From JAICWP01 sp035252015 (GTDB taxonomy: Bacteria; Acidobacteriota; Terriglobia; Terriglobales; Acidobacteriaceae), in assembly GCA_035252015.1 (NCBI GenBank), contig DATFDP010000041.1, positions 1 to 14,871 of the forward strand: DNA of 14,871 nucleotides, written 5' to 3'. The stretch's first letter is position 1, and every line of letters begins with the position of its first letter. This document shows positions 1-5,025 of this stretch, in pieces. The translations under genes were made by a program, and so were the position numbers. The notes under the pieces are model-generated. The model ran no database searches and was not told where the DNA came from. It saw only the letters and a program-made list of their open reading frames with translations.

Positions 1-1
1 C

Positions 2-415
2 GAGACGACCGGGCCTGAATCCATCTGGGGCGCCATGAATCTGAAGGCAGAGCGCATCGGCCACGGCTTGACAGCATGGTACGACCGGGAGCTCATGGCC
101 GAACTGGTGCAGCGCCAGATTCCAATCGAGATTGCCGTCACCAGCAACTTGCGCACGAACTGCTGCCGGACATTGCAGGAGCACCCGCTGAAGATGTATT
201 TCGACACTGGACTTATGGTGACGCTCAACTCCGACGACCCTGGAATTTTCGGCACTTCGCTGGGCCGCGAGTACCAGTTGGCCCAGGATGCGTTTGGCTT
301 TACGAACGAACAATTGCGCGAGATCGCGCGCAATTCGTTTGAGGCGTCGTTTCTGCCGGCAGAGAAAAAAGTTGCGTTTCTGAACGCGGTAGACGCGGCC
401 AAGACAGATTTGTAA
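2..415 (+). CDS. Adenosine deaminase family protein, 3' part (5' end outside window)
   Basis: The reading frame is open from the first full codon to TAA at 413-415, giving the last 137 residues of a metal-dependent adenosine/aminodeoxyadenosine-type deaminase, which hydrolyses the 6-amino group of a purine nucleoside. The first visible residues, ETTGPESIWGA, correspond to the region starting at the catalytic Glu of the HAGE motif. ERIGHG carries the conserved catalytic His. The stretch LNSDDP holds the paired Asp, one of which binds zinc in the family. The ending FGTSLGREYQLAQ followed by ARNSFEASFLP is standard for the family C-terminus. The metal-binding HxH and the His of HAGE lie upstream of the window. 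The position of the family CP(T/L)SN block reads EIAVTSN, without the Cys. The substrate could be adenosine or, in menaquinone-making bacteria of this type, aminodeoxyfutalosine; the visible part does not decide. It is followed by a 73-base gap filled with heptad repeats. Confidence 0.9.
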   Translation, partial: ETTGPESIWGAMNLKAERIGHGLTAWYDRELMAELVQRQIPIEIAVTSNLRTNCCRTLQEHPLKMYFDTGLMVTLNSDDPGIFGTSLGREYQLAQDAFGFTNEQLREIARNSFEASFLPAEKKVAFLNAVDAAKTDL

Positions 416-422
416 TCGAAAT

Positions 423-490
423 GTAGTTGGTAGGTAGTAGCTGGAGACTGTGCCGCTCCGACCTACCAGCTAGCAACTACCAGCTACCAT
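423..490. repeat. Inverted pair of heptameric degenerate repeats between the deaminase and racemase genes
   Basis: The left arm reads in 7-base units GTAGTTG, GTAGGTA, GTAGCTG (423-443). The right arm reads CTACCAG, CTAGCAA, CTACCAG, CTACCAT (463-490) and is roughly the reverse complement of the left. The arms could fold into an imperfect hairpin with a loop of about 20 bases. The last unit overlaps the ATG of the racemase gene at 489. No purine-rich ribosome binding site is left in this gap. The 7-base period and inverted layout recur in the next intergenic gap (1170-1398). Confidence 0.75.
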
Positions 491-1190
491 GACTCAACAC
501 ATCGGCATCGTGGCCTGCAGCGCGGAGGGCGCAGCGCTCTGCTACCGCACCATCTGCCTGGAGGCAACGGCGGTGATGGGCAGGCACACGCATCCCGAAG
601 TCTCTATGCATACCCATTCCCTGGCCGACTACATGCGCTGCATCTACGCAGACGACTGGCAAGGTGTGGCCGACCTCATGCTGTCTTCGGCGGAAAGACT
701 GGCGCGGGCCGGCGCTGACTTCCTGATCTGTCCAGATAACACAATTCACCGCGCGTTTGACCTGATGGCGCCGCGCTCGCCCCGGCCCTGGCTGCACATC
801 GTGGAGGAAGTGGCGAACGAGGCGGGTCGCGAGAACTTTCGCCGCCTGGCACTGCTGGGTACACGCTACACCATGGAAGGCCCGGTGTATCCCGCGAAGC
901 TGGCAGCCGCAGGCATTGAGCACGCCGTGCCTAACGCGGAAGAGCGCCAGCGCATTGACCAGATCATCATGGATGAACTGGTGTATGCGAAGTTCAAGCC
1001 GCAATCGCTCTCTTACTACCTTGAGGTGATTGGCCGGCTCAAAGCGGTGGGCTGCGACGCCGTGGTGTTAGGCTGCACGGAAATTCCGCTTCTGGTTACG
1101 CCGGAGGTGTCGCCCTTGCCCACCCTTGATTCGACACGAATTCTGGCGCGGGCAGCAGTGCGAAAGGCTGTGGCTAGTGGTCAGCGGTGA
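489..1190 (+). CDS. Asp/Glu racemase superfamily protein (amino-acid racemase-like)
   Basis: This is a 233-residue protein with the two-lobed aspartate/glutamate racemase fold. It opens with IGIVACSAEGAALCY, the glycine-rich N-terminal strand-loop. The second catalytic motif is clear: VVLGCTEIPLL with Cys196. The first motif reads ICPDNTIH (residues 80-87), so the residue normally occupied by the first catalytic Cys in CNTxH is Asp83, with a Cys two positions earlier. In YgeA-type relatives this position is Thr, so the change may alter substrate or direction rather than abolish activity. PTLDSTRILARAAVRKA near the end is the usual C-terminal block. The start codon is set by family alignment, because a heptad repeat abuts the ATG and no Shine-Dalgarno is visible. 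The last six codons (VASGQR) fall in repeat-like sequence. Substrate unknown; it may act on a D-amino acid or related compound. Confidence 0.85.
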   Translation: MTQHIGIVACSAEGAALCYRTICLEATAVMGRHTHPEVSMHTHSLADYMRCIYADDWQGVADLMLSSAERLARAGADFLICPDNTIHRAFDLMAPRSPRPWLHIVEEVANEAGRENFRRLALLGTRYTMEGPVYPAKLAAAGIEHAVPNAEERQRIDQIIMDELVYAKFKPQSLSYYLEVIGRLKAVGCDAVVLGCTEIPLLVTPEVSPLPTLDSTRILARAAVRKAVASGQR

Positions 1191-1239
1191 GTGGCCAGTT
1201 GAAACCAGCAATCAGCATTCAGCCGTCAGCACTCAGCCC
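1170..1239. repeat. Heptad repeat array, left arm of a composite intergenic element
   Basis: Ten consecutive 7-base units can be laid out. The first group is GTGGCTA, GTGGTCA, GCGGTGA, GTGGCCA, GTTGAAA. The second group, from 1205, is CCAGCAA, TCAGCAT, TCAGCCG, TCAGCAC, TCAGCCC. The second group is the reverse-complement type of the array at 1364-1398. The first three units lie inside the end of the racemase gene and include its TGA stop at 1188-1190. Confidence 0.75.
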
Positions 1240-1266
1240 CTGAACTTGAACAGAAAATGGACACTG

Positions 1267-1278
1267 GGGCTGAAGCCC
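1267..1278. repeat. Short palindrome with TGAA loop
   Basis: GGGC-TGAA-GCCC forms a 4-bp stem around a TGAA loop. The same loop occurs in the stronger hairpin at 1301-1320. GAAGCCCGG (1272-1280) can also pair with CCGGGGCTTC (1315-1324), so the two hairpins can be read as parts of one REP-like structure. Confidence 0.55.
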
Positions 1279-1300
1279 GGATTCATTTTGCGACTACTAT

Positions 1301-1320
1301 CCCCGGACTGAAGTCCGGGG
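1301..1320. repeat. Perfect palindromic hairpin, REP-like; possible weak transcription barrier
   Basis: CCCCGGAC-TGAA-GTCCGGGG is an exact 8-bp G+C stem with a TGAA loop. It is not followed by a run of T (the next bases are CTTCTAGC), so it does not meet the intrinsic-terminator pattern. It sits between inverted heptad arrays and is best described as the core of a repeated intergenic palindrome, although it could also slow transcription between the racemase and amidohydrolase genes. Confidence 0.7.
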
Positions 1321-1363
1321 CTTCTAGCTTGCGTGCACCCGCTCGTTCTTTGACCAGGCTCAA

Positions 1364-1398
1364 GGCTGAATGCTGATGGCTGATTGCTGAGTGCTTCT
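1364..1398. repeat. Heptad repeat array, right arm of the composite element
   Basis: The units are GGCTGAA, TGCTGAT, GGCTGAT, TGCTGAG, TGCTTCT. The first four are the reverse complement of the TCAGCNN units at 1212-1239. The two arrays flank the palindromes at 1267-1320 symmetrically. Confidence 0.75.
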
Positions 1399-1410
1399 CT
1401 CAGGTACAAT
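1384..1410 (+). promoter_or_regulatory. Candidate sigma-70 promoter for the amidohydrolase gene
   Basis: A good -10 match, TACAAT at 1405-1410, is preceded by TTGCTG at 1384-1389 with a 15-base spacer, shorter than ideal. Transcription from here would give a leader of roughly 30 bases before the ATG at 1445. The -35-like hexamer is made of heptad repeat sequence. This is pattern matching only. Confidence 0.3.
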
Positions 1411-1444
1411 GCTCGGCCCAATAGATTCGTGCCCGGAGAGCCCC

Positions 1445-2905
1445 ATGCGAACCCGTTTCCTGACCCTCATCGTTGTCCTGCCGCTCATTTCGGCCCTCGC
1501 GCCCGCGCAGTCAGCCTCATCCCTCGCTCCTGATGTCCGCAAGTACGTCAAGGTCGATGCACCCGTCATCGCTCTTACCCATGTGCGCGTGATCGATGGC
1601 ACGGGAGCGCCGGCACGTGCCGACCAGACGATTGTTATTTCTGATGGCAAGGTTCAGGCGGTGGGCGACAGTGCCACGGTGGCCATTCCGCCGAGCGCCA
1701 AAGTGCTTAATGGGCAGGGCGACACGGTGGTTCCAGGCCTAGTCATGATGCACGAGCATCTGTTCTACGCCGCGGGCCTGGCGCACAATCTTGATGGCTC
1801 GGTAGCCCAGCCCATCATGATCAAGGAGGCCGGCTTCAGCTTCCCGCGGCTTTATCTCGCCGCCGGAGTCACTTTCCTGCGCACTACCGGCAGCCTGGAA
1901 CCTTATGCTGACCTGAACATCAAGCAGATGATTGACGCCGGCAAGATGCCGGGACCAAAAATTGACGTTACCGGCCCATACCTTGAGGGGCCAAATTCGT
2001 TTTTCGCCCAAATGCACCAGCTCACTGGCCCGGACGACGCGCGCAAACTGGTGGACTACTGGGCCGACCAGGGCGTCACCTCGTTCAAAGCATACATGAA
2101 CATCACCCGTGCCGAACTGGGCGCCGCCATCCAGGAAGCTCACAAGCGCAAGATCAAGGTGACTGGGCACCTGTGCTCGGTCACGCAAACCGAAGCGGCG
2201 CAGCTGGGCATTGATGACCTGGAGCACGGTCCGATGTTCGTGGACACCGAGTTTGTGCCCGACAAGCAGGCCGACCAGTGCCCCAGCGGGAAAGCTACCT
2301 TCGACTCACTGCTCAAGCAGGACGTGGATAGCGCTGCCGTGCAGAAGATGATGCACACGCTCATTGATCATCACGTAGCCGTAACCTCCACGCTGCCAGT
2401 GTTCGAGCTGGACGTTCCGGGACGGCCGACTCTGCGCAAAGAAGTGCTGGATTCAATGCTGCCGCAGGCGGAGATCAACTATCTGCAGGCTCGCGCCAGC
2501 CGGCCCTCGCCCGAAGTTGGAACGATGTTCAAGAAAGAGCTGCAGTTCGAACACGAATTCGCCAAGGCTGGCGGACTGCTGCTGGCCGGCTGTGATCCCA
2601 CCGGCATTGGCGGTGTCCTGGCAGGCTTCGGCGACCAGCGGGAAATTGAGCTGCTGGTGGAAGCCGGTTTCACACCCGTGGAAGCCATTCACATCGCCAC
2701 CGCCAACGGCGCCGAGTATGAGGGCCAGTCGCAACACATTGGTACCATCGCTACAGGCAAGCAAGCCGACCTGGTAGTGATAAACGGAGACCCCTCAGCC
2801 CGGATCAGTGACATAGAGAATGTGGACACGGTTTTCAAAGACGGCGTGGGCTACGACTCGCAGAAGCTGATTGAATCGGTGCGGGGCACGGTAGGGTTGT
2901 TCTAG
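1445..2905 (+). CDS. Secreted metal-dependent amidohydrolase (imidazolonepropionase-like)
   Basis: This is a 486-residue amidohydrolase superfamily member that probably hydrolyses a C-N bond in a small cyclic amide, dipeptide or similar substrate outside the cytoplasm. The start at 1445 is chosen because a purine-rich GGAGAG lies just upstream and because it begins directly with a signal peptide: MRTR, then a hydrophobic stretch to about residue 18, with likely cleavage near APAQS (20-24). Metal-site residues seen are HEH (103-105), Lys215 in SFKAY (the position of the carbamylated lysine), His242 in VTGHL, His261 in LEHG and Asp384 in AGCDP. The C-terminal composite beta-domain ends with GTIATGKQADLVVINGDP, typical of the family. 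A longer frame opens upstream at GTG 1391 but would bury the signal peptide. The exact substrate cannot be read from the sequence. It stands alone between two repeat-filled gaps. Confidence 0.88.
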   Translation: MRTRFLTLIVVLPLISALAPAQSASSLAPDVRKYVKVDAPVIALTHVRVIDGTGAPARADQTIVISDGKVQAVGDSATVAIPPSAKVLNGQGDTVVPGLVMMHEHLFYAAGLAHNLDGSVAQPIMIKEAGFSFPRLYLAAGVTFLRTTGSLEPYADLNIKQMIDAGKMPGPKIDVTGPYLEGPNSFFAQMHQLTGPDDARKLVDYWADQGVTSFKAYMNITRAELGAAIQEAHKRKIKVTGHLCSVTQTEAAQLGIDDLEHGPMFVDTEFVPDKQADQCPSGKATFDSLLKQDVDSAAVQKMMHTLIDHHVAVTSTLPVFELDVPGRPTLRKEVLDSMLPQAEINYLQARASRPSPEVGTMFKKELQFEHEFAKAGGLLLAGCDPTGIGGVLAGFGDQREIELLVEAGFTPVEAIHIATANGAEYEGQSQHIGTIATGKQADLVVINGDPSARISDIENVDTVFKDGVGYDSQKLIESVRGTVGLF

Positions 2906-2910
2906 AAAAG

Positions 2911-2938
2911 CAGGAGTCAGGAGTCAGTTGTCAGCAAA
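2911..2938. repeat. Short heptad repeat array after the amidohydrolase gene
   Basis: Four units in a row, CAGGAGT, CAGGAGT, CAGTTGT, CAGCAAA, start six bases after the TAG stop. This is the same 7-base period as in the two upstream gaps, here without an inverted partner. The rest of the gap up to 3076 shows no gene that I can support. Confidence 0.65.
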
Positions 2939-3040
2939 GGCAGATAGCTTGACGACCGACCAACCAACAAGTCCCGGGTGCTGCCGGCCTGCAGCTCTGC
3001 CTCGGAGCCGGGAAATTACCGTTTACCCCTCAAATCCACC

Positions 3041-3061
3041 CGCACGCTGCAGAAGCGTGTG
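3041..3061 (+). promoter_or_regulatory. Stem-loop in the leader of the radical SAM gene
   Basis: CGCACGCT (3041-3048) pairs with AGCGTGTG (3054-3061) through eight pairs including one G-U, with a five-base loop. It ends 15 bases before the preferred ATG. It has no T-run, so it is not a classical terminator. Whether it is regulatory is unknown. Confidence 0.3.
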
Positions 3062-3076
3062 CAAGTCGTTCATGCG

Positions 3077-4123
3077 ATGTGGTTTACTAGAAAGTTCATG
3101 GCGACTGCACGTGTGCTGGCCAAAAGGCGATTGCTACAGTTTCATCGCCGAACTCGCGAATGGACGATGATTCTTAAGGGTCTGATCGACACTGATCATC
3201 CCATTCTGGCACACATCATTCCCATCCGCCGCTGCAATCTCGCCTGCAAGTACTGCAACGAGTACGACGACTTCTCCAAACCGGTACCGCTGGAGACCAT
3301 GTTCCGGCGCGTGGACAAACTGGCGGCGCTGGGCACGACGGTAGTGTGCATCAGCGGCGGCGAACCGCTGCTGCACCCGCGGCTAGATGAGATTATCGAC
3401 CGAGTGCGGCATCACGGCATCATCGCCGGCCTGATCACCAATGGTTACCTGCTAACTGCCGAACGCATTCAGCGTCTGAACCGCGCCGGGTTGGAGCACC
3501 TGCAGATCTCAATTGATAACGTCATGCCTGACGAGGTGTCCAAAAAGAGCCTCAAGGTGCTGGATAAGAAGCTGCAACTGCTAGCCGAGCACGCTGACTT
3601 TCATGTCAATATCAACTCCGTGGTCGGTGGCGGAATCCGCAATCCAGAGGATGCGCTGGCGGTTGGCCGCCGCGCCGTGGAACTGGGCTTCACCTCCACG
3701 GTGGGCATTATTCATGATGGCGACGGGCAACTGCAGCCCCTGGGCACTCAGGAGCGTGACATCTACCGCCAGATGAAGGCGATGGAAAAAGGCAGCTACG
3801 CCCGCATCAATTTCTTCCAGGACAATATCGCTGACGGCAGGCCCAACGAATGGCGCTGCCGGGCTGGGGCGCGCTACTTGTACGTTTGTGAGGACGGGCT
3901 GGTGCACTACTGCTCGCAGCAGCGCGGCTATCCCGCTAAGCCACTGATGGAATACACGGTGGACGACATTCGCCACGAGTTCCTGACCGAAAAATCCTGC
4001 GCCCCGCACTGCACCGTTTCCTGCGTGCACCAGGTGGCTTACATTGATAAATGGCGCGCTCCACAGCGGCCCTCCACGCCGCAAGCCATCCCCGAACCCG
4101 GCGGGCTGGTGCAGATCGAGTAG
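3077..4123 (+). CDS. Radical SAM protein with a cysteine-rich C-terminal (SPASM/twitch-like) region
   Basis: This is a 348-residue iron-sulfur enzyme of unknown substrate. Residues 53-60, CNLACKYC, are the CxxxCxxC motif that binds the [4Fe-4S] cluster used to cleave S-adenosylmethionine. CISGGEPLLH (91-100) is the GGE motif that contacts SAM. The barrel continues with GLITNGYLL and LQISIDN, both standard positions. After residue 255 there are six further Cys (261, 271, 279, 308, 312, 316) in a WRC...YVCEDG...YCS...CAPHCTVSC pattern, suggesting at least one auxiliary cluster as in SPASM/twitch enzymes. The start is uncertain: ATG 3077 (MWFTRKF) is preferred, ATG 3098 is possible, and an in-frame ATG at 2978 would add a non-family leader. 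No precursor peptide or partner enzyme is evident beside it, so peptide modification, cofactor synthesis or another role all remain open. Confidence 0.85.
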   Translation: MWFTRKFMATARVLAKRRLLQFHRRTREWTMILKGLIDTDHPILAHIIPIRRCNLACKYCNEYDDFSKPVPLETMFRRVDKLAALGTTVVCISGGEPLLHPRLDEIIDRVRHHGIIAGLITNGYLLTAERIQRLNRAGLEHLQISIDNVMPDEVSKKSLKVLDKKLQLLAEHADFHVNINSVVGGGIRNPEDALAVGRRAVELGFTSTVGIIHDGDGQLQPLGTQERDIYRQMKAMEKGSYARINFFQDNIADGRPNEWRCRAGARYLYVCEDGLVHYCSQQRGYPAKPLMEYTVDDIRHEFLTEKSCAPHCTVSCVHQVAYIDKWRAPQRPSTPQAIPEPGGLVQIE

Positions 4124-4171
4124 TTTCCGTTCAAAACCCACCATCGAGGCGCTGAGAAAATTATCTTTTGG

Positions 4172-4318
4172 TTACATTCGTGTTGGCGGAGTGGGGTCGG
4201 GCTCGCGGACTGGCGCCGGAGGGTCCGATTGGGGCGGGTCGGGAGGCTCTTCCACCGGAGCAGGCGGCTGCTGCCCCGGCGGCCGAGGCGGATCGGGATC
4301 GTCTTTGTTTCGCCGCAC
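4172..4318 (-). CDS. 48-residue proline-rich acidic protein, translationally coupled (GTG start)
   Basis: A short frame starts with GTG whose first G is the last base of the preceding gene's TAG stop (TAGTG overlap) and ends at TAA. The product begins VRRNKDDPDPPRPPG and ends REPDPTPPTRM. By count it has 19 Pro and 9 Asp/Glu in 48 residues and a tandem echo, PPAPVEEPPDPP then PPAPVREPDPTPP. No membrane segment, Cys or known catalytic motif is visible, and it is expected to be extended or disordered. The stop/start overlap, the third-position G/C preference and the low-complexity but orderly repeat all argue for real coding. The alternative frames here give Gly-rich or Ala/Arg-rich products that look like shadows. 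Function unknown; it may work with the basic-tailed protein encoded just before it. Confidence 0.6.
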   Translation of the reverse strand: MRRNKDDPDPPRPPGQQPPAPVEEPPDPPQSDPPAPVREPDPTPPTRM

Positions 4319-4899
4319 TATGCCGCACGCCGCCGCGAGCGGGACCGGGAGCTGCTGCGCGCGCCTTGTGCCCGTTTTTTGCCGGCGACCTTGCCTCTTG
4401 AACGTGAACTGCTGCTTCCACGCGCGTTGGCCTTTCGACCCGAACGTGAACGGGAAGAGCGCGAACTGGAGGCTCGCCGAGAGCCAGAGCGTCTAGTGCG
4501 CCGCGAATTGCCACGAGCCGAGGAGGCCGAACGTCGCCCGCTGACGCGGGTCTCCGCCCGGTCGGCGCCGCGTTCCGCCCGGCGTGAAGCTTTCCGCCCT
4601 TGGGCCCGGGCGGCCGCAGTTTCCCGGCCGATAATTTTGTTGAAGTTGCTCTGCTCGCCGCCTGCGGTTTCGTCCTCCACCAGCAGCGCAAGGTTATTGT
4701 CATCGAATTTCTGGAACCATTCATCCCACTCGACGGGCTCCAGTGAGGTCTCGCCGCTATAGCCGGGGAAGTCCAGCCGTATCATGCCCACATCTTCTTC
4801 GCTGCCTGTGCCGCGCACGCACGCCGGCTGTGCGTCGCGCTCTTCCGCCCACCTGCGGATTTCGTCATGGTCGGTCAGCACCCTGGATTTTCTCGCCAT
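4318..4899 (-). CDS. Conserved-type small domain with long Arg/Ser-rich basic tail
   Basis: This is a 193-residue protein in two parts. Residues 1-95 form a likely globular domain beginning MARKSRVLTDHDEIRRWAEE, continuing with VGMIRLDFPGYSG and EWDEWFQKFDDNNLALL, a block that I associate with uncharacterised proteins of soil bacteria. Some such proteins carry a 'glucan branching enzyme' name in annotations, but nothing here supports an enzyme. Residues 96-193 are almost entirely Arg, Ser, Ala, Gly and Lys, with RS/SR runs such as RASSSRSSRSRSGRK, giving a very strong positive charge that suits nucleic-acid or polyanion binding. The start at 4899 is fixed by a strong AGGAGG 7 bases upstream; the frame stays open further upstream but has no reason to begin there. 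It overlaps the proline-rich gene by one base. Function unknown. Confidence 0.82.
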   Translation of the reverse strand: MARKSRVLTDHDEIRRWAEERDAQPACVRGTGSEEDVGMIRLDFPGYSGETSLEPVEWDEWFQKFDDNNLALLVEDETAGGEQSNFNKIIGRETAAARAQGRKASRRAERGADRAETRVSGRRSASSARGNSRRTRRSGSRRASSSRSSRSRSGRKANARGSSSSRSRGKVAGKKRAQGARSSSRSRSRRRAA

Positions 4900-5025
4900 T
4901 GCATCCCTCCTGCGAACTTGCCATTTGGGATGCCTTCGCGCGCCGATGAGGTTATCCATTTGCCGTTATGGCAGTGTGCAAGCTTCACGAACTGCTGCCG
5001 TGGAATGCCGGAAAGGAACTCTGCC

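Noticed and set aside
423..490. CRISPR array
   Set aside because: The units are 7 bases with no spacers of fixed length and no cas genes; they are short tandem repeats.
1126..1311. Small + frame ending in the palindrome (GLKPGF...LLSPD)
   Set aside because: It translates the heptads and the TGAA palindromes; such peptides are by-products of the repeat.
1301..1320. Intrinsic terminator after the racemase gene
   Set aside because: The stem is excellent but no T-run follows, and the palindrome belongs to a larger repeat structure.
2928..3170. 80-codon + frame between the amidohydrolase and radical SAM genes
   Set aside because: It begins in a heptad array, overlaps the radical SAM start and resembles no family.
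4044..4496. Gly-rich + strand frame (GGSGGSSTGAGG type)
   Set aside because: It runs antisense to the Pro-rich and RS-rich genes; Pro codons read backwards give Gly codons, so it is a shadow.
4161..4724. Arg/Ala-rich - strand frame overlapping the basic-tail gene
   Set aside because: It has no ribosome binding site and no conserved block, and lies in another frame of a G+C-rich low-complexity region.
4900..5025. Promoter for the basic-tail gene (TTGCAC with GGATAAC)
   Set aside because: The spacing is about 19 bases and the -10 match is partial, so it is not strong enough to list as a feature.
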